Assembly (NCBI GenBank): GCA_030447685.1
Contig: JAUJOK010000038.1
Span: 1-48,662 of the forward strand
Source: Armatimonadaceae bacterium
GTDB lineage: Bacteria; Armatimonadota; Armatimonadia; Armatimonadales; Armatimonadaceae
Reading direction: 5' to 3'
DNA length: 48,662 nucleotides
In this document: positions 7,400-15,713 of the stretch, piece after piece
How positions within the stretch are numbered: position 1 is the first letter of the stretch
Layout: the number at the start of each line of letters is the position of its first letter
Translations under genes and position numbers: made by a program
Notes under the pieces: generated by a model
The model's input: the letters and a program-made list of their open reading frames with translations, nothing else
What the model was told of the DNA's origin: nothing
The model's database searches: none

Positions 7400-8841
7400 A
7401 TCGGATAGTAGCGTTGGTAGACGGCGACGGTATCCGGGTTGGGCGTCGTTTCAGAAACGGTCTTGATGGTCGCGCGGCAGGCTTCGGGGACGGAGGCGAA
7501 CGCGCCGGTGCCGACACCCGCCAGGAGGGCCGCGCCGAAGGCCGGGCCTTCATCGGCGTGCAGGGTGACGTGCGGCTGGTTGATGACGTCCGCCTGAATC
7601 TGCATCCACAGCGCGGAGCGCGCGCCGCCGCCGCTCGCGCGCACCTGATTGACCGGAACGCCGATGTCGGAAAGCAGTGTGAACGAGTCCCGGTGCGCGT
7701 AGGCCACCCCCTCCAGCACGGCGCGGCAGAACCAGTTCTTTTCCGTCCGCAGCGTCGCGCCGAAAAAGACGCCGCGCGCGTCCGGGTCCGGGTACGGCGT
7801 GCGCTCGCCGGTCAGGTAGGGCAGGAACAGCAGCCCTTCGCAGCCGACCGGGGCGCTTGCCGCGCCTTCGGTCAGCGCATCATAGGAAGAGGTGGGCGCG
7901 AAGGTGTCGCGGTACCAGCGCAGCGAGCCGCCCGCCGACAGGACGCAGCCCATCAGGTGCCACGCGCCGGGCACGGCATGGCAGAAGGTTTGTATACGCA
8001 TCTGCTCATCGAAAAACGGGCCGTCCGAATGGGCGAAGACGACGCCCGACGTGCCCACGGTAGACGACACCAGTCCCCCTTCGACCACGCCGCAGCCGAC
8101 TGCGCCCGCCGCCTGGTCGCCGCCGCCGCCGACCACGGGAGTTCCCGGCGCAAGGCCCGTCAATTCCGCCGCCTCGGCGGAAATCCTGCCGGTCACCTCC
8201 GGCGATTCGTAAACCGGGGGCAGCCACTCGCGCGGGATTTCGAGGGCAGAAAGCATGGTCTCCGACCAGTCGCGGTGACGCACGTCCAGGAGCGAGGTTC
8301 CCGATGCGTCGGAAACCTCAGTGGCGAACTCGCCGGTCAGCTTATAGCGGATATAGTCCTTGGGCAGCAGGACGTGGGCCACTTTCTCGTACAGGGCAGG
8401 TTCGTGCTTTCGCAGCCAGACGATCTTGGGCGCGGTAAACGACGCCAGAATCGGCTGGCCGATAGTTTCATACAGCCGTGATTCGCCGCCGACCGCCGCC
8501 GTTATCTCCGCGCACTCCTCGCCGGTGCGGGCATCGCACCAGAGCAGCGCCGGGCGCAGCACGTTTCCGCCCGCATCCAGAAACACCGAGCCGTGCATCT
8601 GCCCGGTCAGTCCGACGCCGCCGATCTCCGAGCCGCTGACGCCCGCTTTGGAAAGCACGGCGCGAATGGCCGCCTGCGCCGCGCGCCACCAGTCGGTATC
8701 GGGGTTCTGCTCGGCCCACTGCGGATGCGGTGTCGAAAGCGAATACTCCTGCGTGTCCGAGGCGCGCACCGCCCCGGTCTCATCGATCAGCAGCGCCTTG
8801 GTGCCGCTGGTGCCGGTGTCCAGTCCCAGAAAAAGAGGCAT
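7336..8841 (-). CDS. xylB: Xylulokinase (FGGY carbohydrate kinase)
   Basis: A 501-residue FGGY-family kinase. The N-terminal phosphate-binding motif is GLDTGTSGTKALLID (residues 6-20), and the xylulose-binding QMHG block is at 81-84 (GLTGQMHGSVFLD), diagnostic of XylB over glycerol or rhamnulose kinases. The catalytic aspartate is D241 in GGGGDQAAGAVGCG. The C-terminal domain carries LTGERTPYPDPDARG and the ATP-binding region RASGGGARSALWMQIQADV. It phosphorylates D-xylulose to xylulose 5-phosphate for the pentose phosphate pathway. A HEPN gene lies 29 nt upstream on the same strand. No xylA is seen; the sugar-isomerase-like gene at 9412 is divergent. Confidence 0.95.
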   Translation of the reverse strand: MPLFLGLDTGTSGTKALLIDETGAVRASDTQEYSLSTPHPQWAEQNPDTDWWRAAQAAIRAVLSKAGVSGSEIGGVGLTGQMHGSVFLDAGGNVLRPALLWCDARTGEECAEITAAVGGESRLYETIGQPILASFTAPKIVWLRKHEPALYEKVAHVLLPKDYIRYKLTGEFATEVSDASGTSLLDVRHRDWSETMLSALEIPREWLPPVYESPEVTGRISAEAAELTGLAPGTPVVGGGGDQAAGAVGCGVVEGGLVSSTVGTSGVVFAHSDGPFFDEQMRIQTFCHAVPGAWHLMGCVLSAGGSLRWYRDTFAPTSSYDALTEGAASAPVGCEGLLFLPYLTGERTPYPDPDARGVFFGATLRTEKNWFCRAVLEGVAYAHRDSFTLLSDIGVPVNQVRASGGGARSALWMQIQADVINQPHVTLHADEGPAFGAALLAGVGTGAFASVPEACRATIKTVSETTPNPDTVAVYQRYYPIYRSLYPALRNAFAEVSRVVA

Positions 8842-8870
8842 GGGAAATCATCCTTGATAGAAGAATACGC

Positions 8871-9269
8871 TTACAGCATGGTGCGCGACCAGTCGGTGAC
8901 GCGCTGGCCCGCCTCGACGTGCAGATTGGCCGATGCCAGGTCGTACATCTGGGCGGGAACGCCCTCGGCATGTTCCGGGTTGCGGCTGGCAAGAAACTCC
9001 AGGTTGAGTTCGGCGGCGGCGTTCATCACATCCAGTGGGGCGTTCAGATCGTTGGCGAAGATAATCAGGTTATGGCCGCGCGGCTCCTTATGCAGCCGCC
9101 CGATCAGGACGGCTTTGAGCGCCTTTTCCGCCGCCTGCTGCGCGAAAAAGACGGCGGCGTAATAGATACCGGCGTCCCGCAGGGTGACGGCGGTCGCCAG
9201 GTCCGCCTTGCTTTGCGCCCAGTTGTTCTGCGCCAGCCGCCGAAGCGCCGCGCCATTCTCGGGGTCCAC
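8871..9269 (-). CDS. HEPN-domain protein (orphan)
   Basis: A 132-residue all-helical HEPN protein: NNWAQSKADLATAVTLRDAG, then YYAAVFFAQQAAEKALKAVL (the family core), then GHNLIIFANDL. HEPN proteins are often the toxin half of HEPN-MNT pairs or RNA-binding modules. The RNase motif R-x4-6-H is not clearly met here (the nearest arginine is seven residues before the histidine, or two), so ribonuclease activity is doubtful. No nucleotidyltransferase partner is next to it. The GTG start has a GGGAGG site upstream. It precedes xylB. Confidence 0.8.
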   Translation of the reverse strand: MDPENGAALRRLAQNNWAQSKADLATAVTLRDAGIYYAAVFFAQQAAEKALKAVLIGRLHKEPRGHNLIIFANDLNAPLDVMNAAAELNLEFLASRNPEHAEGVPAQMYDLASANLHVEAGQRVTDWSRTML

Positions 9270-9411
9270 CCTACTATCCTCCCCGGAGCTTTGGCCCCGT
9301 GGCTTCTTAATTCGCCGTTCGGAGCGGTTTCTTCCTTCTTATGGGCAGGAAATGCGCGGGCGGCGCAGGAAACGCCGGGGTGCGAGGCGAACAACCGCCG
9401 GGAGGATTGCC

Positions 9412-10272
9412 ATGCGTATCGGTTTACGGATTCCAGGGGCCTGTGGAAAAGAGCCGCTGGAGGATTTTGCCCGCTGGTGCCGTGAGGACGGCTTCGACGC
9501 TCTGGACCTGGGACGCGCCGACAAGGAGCGTATCAACATGGTGCGCGCGGCGGGGCTGGAACTGGGCACTATCGATCTGCCGGGAACAGGGAAACTGCTC
9601 AGCCCCGACGCCGGGGTTCGCGCGGAAGGCATTCGCGAAGCCTCCGAGGCGATATACGCCATCGCGGATGCGGGCGGTAATAAGGCGTTCTGCGTGTTCG
9701 TGCCGCAGGACTCGGCCCAGAAGCGCCGCGACTCCTTCGCGCACTGGAAGCAGGCGTTTCCGGAGGTGGTGGCGGAAGCGGAAAAACACGGCGTGCGTAT
9801 CGCTATGGAGGGCTGGCCGGGCGGCGGGCCGCATTATCCGGCGCTGGGCGTCACCCCGGAAACCTGGCGCGCAATGTTCGCCGCCGTGCCCTCGCCCGCG
9901 TTCGGCCTCAATTATGACCCGTCGCACCTTGTCCGTGTCGGCGTGGACCCGCTCCGCGCCCTGGATGAGTTCGCCGACCGCGTCATTCACGCCCACGGTA
10001 AGGACACCGCCTTCGACCCGGAAGCGGCGTACCTGTACGGTAACCTTGGCCCGACCTTCGCGCGCCCGGTAAGTTTTGGAGAAGGCTGGTGGCGCTACAC
10101 GGTTCCCGGCGAAGGCAGCGTCAACTGGGCCGCTGTTTGCGGACGTTTGCAGCAGGCGGGCTTCGACGGTATCATCTCCATCGAACTGGAAGACTTCCGT
10201 TACAATGGCTCGGTGGACGGCGAGAAAAAGGGCCTGCGCCGGTCGCGGGAGCACCTGAGCCAGGTTGTTTAG
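9412..10272 (+). CDS. Sugar phosphate isomerase/epimerase family TIM-barrel protein
   Basis: A 286-residue xylose-isomerase-like TIM barrel (AP endonuclease 2 superfamily). Features are MRIGLRIPGACGKEPLEDFA at the first strand, GVRIAMEGWPGG near residue 128 with the metal-binding Glu, FGLNYDPSHLVRVGVDP near 170 (Asp and His ligands), VIHAHGKDTAF near 194, and FDGIISIELEDF near 252 with a final metal Glu. Such enzymes isomerise or epimerise keto sugars or inositols; the substrate cannot be read off. I chose the ATG at 9412 because GGGAGGATTGCC precedes it and the barrel begins at once. A palindromic repeat follows the stop codon immediately. Confidence 0.85.
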   Translation: MRIGLRIPGACGKEPLEDFARWCREDGFDALDLGRADKERINMVRAAGLELGTIDLPGTGKLLSPDAGVRAEGIREASEAIYAIADAGGNKAFCVFVPQDSAQKRRDSFAHWKQAFPEVVAEAEKHGVRIAMEGWPGGGPHYPALGVTPETWRAMFAAVPSPAFGLNYDPSHLVRVGVDPLRALDEFADRVIHAHGKDTAFDPEAAYLYGNLGPTFARPVSFGEGWWRYTVPGEGSVNWAAVCGRLQQAGFDGIISIELEDFRYNGSVDGEKKGLRRSREHLSQVV

Positions 10273-10330
10273 GGGCCTCTCCCCCCGGCCCCCTCTCCTA
10301 AAGGAAAGGGGGCAGGGGGGAGAGGCCCTA
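10272..10330. repeat. Composite palindromic repeat upstream of mutL
   Basis: Outer arms GGGCCTCTCCCCCC and GGGGGGAGAGGCCC enclose an inner hairpin GCCCCCTCTCCT-AAAG-G...AGGGGGC. It begins directly at the stop of the preceding gene and ends just before the mutL -35 box. It belongs to the same family as the repeats at 3555, 11511, 15554, 19337, 21806 and 37435. Confidence 0.85.
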
Positions 10331-10331
10331 T

Positions 10332-10360
10332 TTGACCTTGCCTTTCCCCTGGGATACAAT
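10332..10360 (+). promoter_or_regulatory. mutL promoter, implying a leaderless transcript
   Basis: TTGACC at 10332-10337 and TACAAT at 10355-10360 are 17 bp apart, close to the sigma-70 consensus. The proposed GTG start of mutL is at 10367, six nt after the -10 box, where transcription would begin. Confidence 0.7.
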
Positions 10361-10366
10361 AAGCCC

Positions 10367-12328
10367 GTGACGGAAACGCTATCACAAACGCCGGGCCGGG
10401 CCGTTGTGCTGCTGGATGAAAACACCGCCAACCGCATCGCGGCGGGCGAGGTGATCGAGCGGCCCTCATCGGTGGTCAAGGAGTTGGTGGAGAACGCCCT
10501 GGATGCCGGGGCGACGCGCGTGGAGGTGGAGCTTCGGGAAGCCGGCAAGCGGGGCATCGTCGTGCGTGACAACGGCTGCGGCATGAGCCGGGACGATGCT
10601 GTGCTGGCTCTGCAGCGTCATGCCACCTCGAAAATCCGCAGCGCGGACGACCTTTTCGATATCCGCACGCTCGGGTTTCGCGGGGAGGCGCTGCCCTCCA
10701 TCGCTTCCGTGTCGGACCTGCGTATCGTCACCAAGCGCGCGGAGGACGATGCGGCAACCGAGATCGTGGTCCGGGGCGGCGATATTATCTCCGTGACGGA
10801 GACGGGAGCGCCGGATGGCACGACGTTCGTTGTCGAAAACCTGTTCTTCAACACCCCTGCTCGTCTGAAATTCCTCAAAACCACACCGACCGAACTCAAC
10901 CATGCGGTTGATCTGCTGCACCGGCTCAGCCTGGCCTACCATCGTATCGCCTTCCGTTTGCTGCACGACGGCTATGAGATGTTCACGTATCCGGGCGCGG
11001 CGGACCCGCTGCACGCGGTCGCCGCCGTCTGGGGCCGCGATACGGCGCGGGAGATGGTGCCTCTGCGCTATGAATCGCCCGCCCTGTCCGTTCGCGGCTT
11101 TGTCAGCAAGCCTTCGGTGTCGAAGGCGACACGCACCTCCCAGGCGATGTTCGTCAACGGGCGTTATGTCCGCTCGCGCACGATGACGCATGCTTTCGAT
11201 ACCGCTTTCAAGCATCTGATGACCACGGATCGCCACCCGGTATGTGCCCTTTTCCTGGACATCGCGCCGGAACTGGTGGATGTGAACGTCCACCCGACCA
11301 AGATCGAGGTGCGCTTCACCCGCGACGGGGATGTGTATTCGGCGGTGCATCATGCCGTGCAGGACGCGCTTCTGACCGGCGGCTTGGTGCCGGAAGTCAT
11401 CGTGCAGCCGTCACTGCCCGCTACGAATAGCCGTGCGGAATCGAACGGCCTCATGCCCCCGCGCTCTGCGCTGTCGAGCTATGCGCGCACGGAGGTGGAA
11501 CTGCCGGAGGCCCTCACCCCCCTGGCCCCCTCTCCCGGCGCTGCGGGAGAGGGGGGAGTGGGAATGTCTGCCCCTTTCTCCCCTTCTCCCGCAGGCGACG
11601 CTCGCCCCGCAGCGTGGGAGAAGGGGCCGGGGGATGAGGGTAATCCAGCACCCCCCGCAGGCGACGGTCGCCCATTATTGGGGGCGGGGGGGGCTGACAC
11701 TTCCTACATCGGCTTCGATGGGCAGCGCATCGGGCGTCTGCGGGTGCTGGCGCAGTCACGCAACACCTATATCGTCGCCGAAACCGACGATGCGCTGCTG
11801 CTGATCGACCAGCATATCGCCCATGAGCGCGTGCTGTACGAGCAGATGATGAACGGGGTGACGGACACGGCGGCGAACTGGGGCGTGGTCGCGCAGCATC
11901 TGGCGCTGCCCCAGACACTGCACCTTGCCCCGCGTGAGGCGCGCGTTGTCGAAGAGCGGCGCGAAGCCCTGGCGCGCGCCGGGTTTATTGTGGAGCCGTT
12001 CGGGGGAGAAACGTTCGTAGTGCGTGCCGTCCCTGCCGTTGTGGCAAATAAAGATTATCTGGGGGTGCTGCGCGGCATTATCGAAGAGATGGTGACTGCT
12101 TCGGTGGCGCGGCGACTCCTGGTGCCGCATGAGGCGGCGGTGATTATGGCCTCCTGCAAAATGGCGGTTAAAAAGGGAGACCCGCTGACGCTGGAAGAGA
12201 TGACCCGGTTGCTGACGGATCTGGCGAAGATGAAAAATCCCTTTACCTGCCCGCACGGAAGGCCGATTCTTCTGTCTCTTCCTCACCGCGAGATGGACCG
12301 AAAATTCCATCGTATCGGTCCTCACTGA
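10367..12328 (+). CDS. mutL: DNA mismatch repair protein MutL (endonuclease-type) with repeat-derived linker
   Basis: A 653-residue MutL. The GHKL ATPase motifs are all present: NRIAAGEVIERPSSVVKELV (residues 22-41), DNGCGM (68-73), ATSKI (86-90), GFRGEAL (103-109) and NTPARLKFLK. The transducer domain follows (VNVHPTKIEVRF). The C-terminal domain has the metal-binding endonuclease motif DQHIAHERVLYE from about residue 481 (consensus DQHA; here Ile replaces Ala) and the zinc-site CPHGRP near 628, so this MutL should nick DNA as in MutH-less bacteria. Residues about 382-444 of the linker are encoded by G/C-rich palindromic repeats. I chose GTG 10367 over an upstream start at 10265 because the extension would translate the repeat, and the promoter places the transcript start there. 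Confidence 0.95.
   Translation: MTETLSQTPGRAVVLLDENTANRIAAGEVIERPSSVVKELVENALDAGATRVEVELREAGKRGIVVRDNGCGMSRDDAVLALQRHATSKIRSADDLFDIRTLGFRGEALPSIASVSDLRIVTKRAEDDAATEIVVRGGDIISVTETGAPDGTTFVVENLFFNTPARLKFLKTTPTELNHAVDLLHRLSLAYHRIAFRLLHDGYEMFTYPGAADPLHAVAAVWGRDTAREMVPLRYESPALSVRGFVSKPSVSKATRTSQAMFVNGRYVRSRTMTHAFDTAFKHLMTTDRHPVCALFLDIAPELVDVNVHPTKIEVRFTRDGDVYSAVHHAVQDALLTGGLVPEVIVQPSLPATNSRAESNGLMPPRSALSSYARTEVELPEALTPLAPSPGAAGEGGVGMSAPFSPSPAGDARPAAWEKGPGDEGNPAPPAGDGRPLLGAGGADTSYIGFDGQRIGRLRVLAQSRNTYIVAETDDALLLIDQHIAHERVLYEQMMNGVTDTAANWGVVAQHLALPQTLHLAPREARVVEERREALARAGFIVEPFGGETFVVRAVPAVVANKDYLGVLRGIIEEMVTASVARRLLVPHEAAVIMASCKMAVKKGDPLTLEEMTRLLTDLAKMKNPFTCPHGRPILLSLPHREMDRKFHRIGPH
11511..11700 (+). 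repeat. Palindromic repeat cluster inside the mutL linker
   Basis: Two repeat modules lie in frame. The first contains CCCCTCTCCCGG-CGCTGCGGGAGAGGGG. The second contains CCTTCTCCCGCAGGCGACGC and its complement GCGTGGGAGAAGG, then a GCAGGCGACGGTCGCCC / ATTATTGGGGGC module shared with 21806-21957. Translation gives Pro/Ala/Gly-rich sequence (TPLAPSPGAAGEGG...), suitable for a flexible linker. No stop codon is created in the mutL frame. Confidence 0.8.
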
Positions 12329-12349
12329 TTTTTCCGGGAAGGTTGTGAT

Positions 12350-14320
12350 TTGTTGCTGAAGTGGATACCGGCGGCTCTGCTGGCCGTCTTTTTTATCGGT
12401 ACAGGCGCGCTTCCGGCGGCGGCAGCGGCGGCGGCGGCGGCGCGGGCGCAGTGGACACCGCGTGTGGAGGCGCGTATCGCCAATAAAACCGCGCCGATTC
12501 CGGTCGGCGAGGTGGTGGTGAACGGCCTGGTGGTGATGCGGCTGCGTACCGAGATGGCAGGATACCTGCCGGAACAGCGCGCCGAGGTAGCGGCAGAGCG
12601 CTTGCAGGCGTTGGTCGCGGCGGGCCTGAAGCCGGACGACATTATCGTTGATGCGGCCACGGATAAAGCATTCCCGCGCTTGAAGGCGCTGGGCCAGGTT
12701 GTTGCCACGGCCACGGAAGAGGAGGCGCGAAAGCACGGGGTGACGGCGCTGCGCCTGGTTCAGTCCTGGGCAAGCGCGCTGAAAAAGGCGCTCCTTTTGC
12801 CTGGTCTGTCGGTGTCCACAGAGCGTGTCGTCGTGCCGCTGGGGGAAAAGCGCGTCGTGCGTGTCGGCGGTGCGGCACGGGGGGCGATAACGGTCGCCTC
12901 CGCTTCGGGAAGCGCGAATATCGTCCGTTTTACGCCCAATCCGGTCACCGGCAATATTACTCTCAGCGGGGCGTCCGTCGGCAAAGAGACGCTGACCCTG
13001 ACACGCGAAGGGGCGACCACGACGCTGACGGTCGCCGTGCAGTCGTATGCGGGGCGCGTGGATGCTCCGCGCGCGATTACGGTGACAGGACGCTCCGTGC
13101 CCGCGGACCTGATCGCGCGCTATGTGGTGGCCGGGGCGCTGTCGGCGGCGCGTCCCAGCGCCGGTGCGAGCGCGCAGGTGGATGCGCCGACTGTTTCAGT
13201 GGTTCCGCTTCAGGCGGGGCAGTCGCAGACCGTAGCCGTTCCGCTGCTTTTGCAGGGGCCGGACATGATTCCGGTACGCAAAGTCGCGCGTGTCGCCGTC
13301 ACCAATAGGGCGCTGCCCCCGGCGGCCCCGGCGGCGCTTCTGTACAGCAACAACCCGGAGCGCGTGACGCGTTACGGCACGCTGTTCGCGGCCTACCTGA
13401 CCCCCAGCAAAGGGGCGAACCGTCTGCTGTACCACCACCAGAGCGCGATGGACCGGGCGGCGCAGTTTACCGTGGAGCTGATTAACGAAGGCAGCCAACC
13501 GGCCCAGGTTCATGTGATCGGCGGGGCCGCCGGTCCGGTTCGCGACACGGTCTGGGTCGGGTACCGCGCCGCCTCGGTGTTCGTGCGCGATTTGACGGAG
13601 GATGTCGGCGTGGTGGTGCAGGTGCCGGGCAGGTCGCGTATCCCCCTGACCGCGCAGCGTCTCGCGCCCGGCCTGACCATCTCCGGCATCGCCCAGCTTC
13701 GGCAGACTACCGGTAAACCGCTTCTCGTTCGGGTCGCCGCCGATATTCCCGGCGACCCGCGCACGGCGACGGTGGAACTGGTATCTACGCCCAGCCCCTG
13801 GGAAGCCGGGAACCTGGCTGCTTTGTCCGACCATGTGTATCCTGAGCCGAATAAAACGCTTCAGGCGAGCTATCAGGTAGGAGGCCGCTGGGCGTTCGCC
13901 TCCATTGGCCGCACTCCGATTCAGGGGGGCACGGCGGAGCGGCGCCTGGAAGGCAACTACGGCGTGTTTTACGACATCGAGTTCACGCTGGAAAACCCGA
14001 CCGACAAAGCGTCCACCGCGCAGATTGTGTTTGAGCCGGGCGCGGGTCTGGCGGGCGGCATCTTCCTGATCGATGGCCGCCCGGTCGAGATACCGCAGGC
14101 GGGCAGCCGCATCGAGATACCGCTGGCGCGCTATCCGCTCGCGCCGGGGGCCAAGCAGGTCGTCCGTGTGAGGACACTGCCGCTTTCCGGCTCCAACTAC
14201 CCGATTCGCCTGACGGTTCGTCCCCCCATAGTCGAGGAAAGGCCCGTAGTGACGCCGGAGCCGGTTCCGGTATCCAGCAGCGGGCCGGGAGTGGGAGCGA
14301 CGAACACCGTCCGTCCTTGA
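12350..14320 (+). CDS. Large secreted beta-rich protein, unknown function
   Basis: A 656-residue protein with a signal peptide (LKWIPAALLAVFFIGTGALP, then a run of nine alanines, cleavage probably after ARA). No enzyme motif is seen. The body is predicted mostly beta with repeated 'V.V' strands. Residues about 170-250 (RVVVPLGEKRVVRVGGAARG, SGNITLSGASVGKETLTLT pattern) resemble BIG-like or pilus-secretin N-domain repeats. The middle (AAYLTPSKGANRLLYHHQSA) and C-terminal parts are unfamiliar. It ends in a Pro-rich tail (VVTPEPVPVSSSGPG). The start is TTG 12350 or TTG 12353, with GGGAAGG upstream. It lies 21 nt after mutL and may be co-transcribed. Export to periplasm or surface is inferred from the signal peptide. 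Confidence 0.6.
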   Translation: MLLKWIPAALLAVFFIGTGALPAAAAAAAAARAQWTPRVEARIANKTAPIPVGEVVVNGLVVMRLRTEMAGYLPEQRAEVAAERLQALVAAGLKPDDIIVDAATDKAFPRLKALGQVVATATEEEARKHGVTALRLVQSWASALKKALLLPGLSVSTERVVVPLGEKRVVRVGGAARGAITVASASGSANIVRFTPNPVTGNITLSGASVGKETLTLTREGATTTLTVAVQSYAGRVDAPRAITVTGRSVPADLIARYVVAGALSAARPSAGASAQVDAPTVSVVPLQAGQSQTVAVPLLLQGPDMIPVRKVARVAVTNRALPPAAPAALLYSNNPERVTRYGTLFAAYLTPSKGANRLLYHHQSAMDRAAQFTVELINEGSQPAQVHVIGGAAGPVRDTVWVGYRAASVFVRDLTEDVGVVVQVPGRSRIPLTAQRLAPGLTISGIAQLRQTTGKPLLVRVAADIPGDPRTATVELVSTPSPWEAGNLAALSDHVYPEPNKTLQASYQVGGRWAFASIGRTPIQGGTAERRLEGNYGVFYDIEFTLENPTDKASTAQIVFEPGAGLAGGIFLIDGRPVEIPQAGSRIEIPLARYPLAPGAKQVVRVRTLPLSGSNYPIRLTVRPPIVEERPVVTPEPVPVSSSGPGVGATNTVRP

Positions 14321-14345
14321 CAGTGCGCGCGCGGCGGTGTACAAT
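14317..14345 (+). promoter_or_regulatory. tRNA-Leu promoter overlapping the upstream stop codon
   Basis: TTGACA at 14317-14322 and TACAAT at 14340-14345 are separated by 17 bp. The TGA stop of the upstream gene lies within the -35 hexamer. The tRNA begins 11 nt after the -10 box. Confidence 0.85.
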
Positions 14346-14355
14346 ACAAGCGTCC

Positions 14356-14440
14356 GCAGAGGTGGTGAAACTGGCAGACACGCTGTCTTGAGGAGGCAGT
14401 GCCGCAAGGCTTGAGGGTTCAAATCCCTTCCTCTGCACCA
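14356..14440 (+). tRNA. tRNA-Leu (anticodon GAG)
   Basis: An 85-nt type II tRNA with encoded CCA. The acceptor stem GCAGAGG pairs with CCTCTGC. The anticodon loop TTGAGGA is closed by CTGTC/GGCAG and carries GAG, reading CUC/CUU Leu codons. A long variable arm follows, and the T-loop is GGTTCAAATC. Confidence 0.97.
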
Positions 14441-14445
14441 GTTTA

Positions 14446-14495
14446 AAAACAATCGGCGCTCCGCGTTTCTTTAACGCGGAGCGCCGATTGTTTTT
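14446..14495. terminator. Strong bidirectional terminator after tRNA-Leu
   Basis: AACAATCGGCGCTCCGCGTT pairs perfectly with AACGCGGAGCGCCGATTGTT around a TCTTT loop, flanked by A-runs on the left and T-runs on the right. It can end both the tRNA transcript and the convergent adenosine-deaminase-like gene. Confidence 0.95.
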
Positions 14496-14518
14496 GCGCC
14501 AAAAGTCGCCAGTCGAAG

Positions 14519-15499
14519 TCATGGCGTCGCTCCGAAGGCGTGGCGGTAGCCGACGGCGGCGTAGCGCAAAATATCACTGAAGTGGATCACCTCGTCGCGC
14601 ACCAGCAGTTCGTACTGCCCGACGATGCGCCCGGCGTCGCCGTGCAGGGCCGGGTTGTCGGTGGCGATGGAAAGGGGAACGCCGGAATCGGCGCACCGCT
14701 CGAACACGGGCCGAAGCTGGGCCAGGCTGTGAAGCGTGTTTGTCCGCAGATAGGTGGTCGGGCAGATTTCCAGGCAGATGCCGCGCGCACTTAGCTCCGG
14801 CAGCAGGTGCGGGTGGTGCAGCGCGATCTGGATGCCATGTCCGATACGGTCGAGATAGGGGAACAGAGCGGTGTGGACATCTTCCGGATCGGATTCGGCC
14901 ATGTGCGCCGTGGCGCGCAGGCCGCGCGCTCTGGCCTCGGCATAGAGTTCCCGCCATTCGTCCGGCGTCGGGCCGCCGGGCTGGTAGGGGCCAGCCAGAT
15001 CGACGCCCGCCACCTCCGGCAGGGCCGCCGCCAGATCGATAATCGCCCGGTTCAGGTCGGGCGCGAAGCCCCGGTCCATGCATAGAATAAAGGCCGTCGC
15101 GATAGGAAACTCCGTCTGCGCCGCCCGGATTACCTGCCGGGCGACATCGGCCATCAGGGCGCGGCGCTCGACCGGCGGCAGGCCGGGCGGCGTGCGCTTG
15201 TAGGGGTTGAAGCGCAGCTCCAGATAGTCGATGGATTCGAATACCGCCGCACCGCGCACGGCGCGCAGGGTGAAATAGGGAACGTCCTCGGCCTGAAGCG
15301 TCTCGACCAGGTGATGGACGGTCAGATAATCCGCCAGATCGACGAAGGGACGGTTGAACTCGCGGGCGAAGTCCTCGTAGGCGGGGAAGCGCGTGCGCAG
15401 TTGTGCGCTCTGGTCGCCGGGATGCTTTTCGATATAGCCCCACAGGATGCGCGGATGGGTCGCGCCGCCCAGGTGCCGGTGCAGGTCGGGAAAGTTCAT
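14519..15499 (-). CDS. Adenosine deaminase family amidohydrolase
   Basis: A 326-residue metal-dependent deaminase. It starts MNFPDLHRHLGGATHPR with the zinc ligands H7 and H9 (family HLHLDG). Later motifs are RATAHMAESDPEDVH (third His and the catalytic Glu), DRIGHGIQIALHHP (a further His) and GVPLSIATDNPALHG (the final Asp). Adenosine deaminases convert adenosine to inosine. The first motif departs from HLHLDG, which also occurs in relatives acting on other purines or on aminodeoxyfutalosine, so the exact substrate is open. It converges on tRNA-Leu across a shared terminator. Confidence 0.85.
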   Translation of the reverse strand: MNFPDLHRHLGGATHPRILWGYIEKHPGDQSAQLRTRFPAYEDFAREFNRPFVDLADYLTVHHLVETLQAEDVPYFTLRAVRGAAVFESIDYLELRFNPYKRTPPGLPPVERRALMADVARQVIRAAQTEFPIATAFILCMDRGFAPDLNRAIIDLAAALPEVAGVDLAGPYQPGGPTPDEWRELYAEARARGLRATAHMAESDPEDVHTALFPYLDRIGHGIQIALHHPHLLPELSARGICLEICPTTYLRTNTLHSLAQLRPVFERCADSGVPLSIATDNPALHGDAGRIVGQYELLVRDEVIHFSDILRYAAVGYRHAFGATP

Positions 15500-15553
15500 G
15501 GTGTCTTCTTCCTATCGAGGATACCGGGGAGGGGCGCGGATTGCAAGGGGTCT

Positions 15554-15592
15554 GCCCTCACCCCACCTTCGGTGTCCACGGGGGGTGAGGGC
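15554..15592. repeat. Short palindromic repeat
   Basis: GCCCTCACCCC and GGGGTGAGGGC form an 11-bp stem around a CACCTTCGGTG-containing loop. The loop resembles the ACACCGAAGGTGT centre of the 3555 element, and the arms match the outer ends of the repeats at 19337 and 37435. Confidence 0.8.
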
Positions 15593-15614
15593 AAACAAAA
15601 ATATGGTCGTTCGC

Positions 15615-15643
15615 TTGTCTTTGTTTAGCCTGCCTGATACAAT
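15615..15643 (+). promoter_or_regulatory. Promoter of the cheB'-cheR-PP2C operon
   Basis: TTGTCT (15615-15620) and TACAAT (15638-15643) are 17 bp apart. The first start codon of the operon is at 15714, preceded by GAGGAAATCACGC. Confidence 0.6.
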
Positions 15644-15713
15644 AATTTATCTTCTTCTTTGCCTCACTTCGTACCTTCCGCATCCAATGACGGTTTGACC
15701 GAGGAAATCACGC

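Noticed and set aside
7414..8481. Plus-strand frame of 355 codons
   Set aside because: Antisense to xylB, which has all FGGY motifs; the translation is Arg/Gly/Ala-rich without recognisable domains.
11500..11710. CRISPR-like array in mutL
   Set aside because: The repeats are palindromic, G/C-run modules without regular spacing or unique spacers.
13196..14452. Minus-strand frame of 418 codons spanning tRNA-Leu
   Set aside because: It would overlap a tRNA and terminator and is antisense to a gene with a clear signal peptide.
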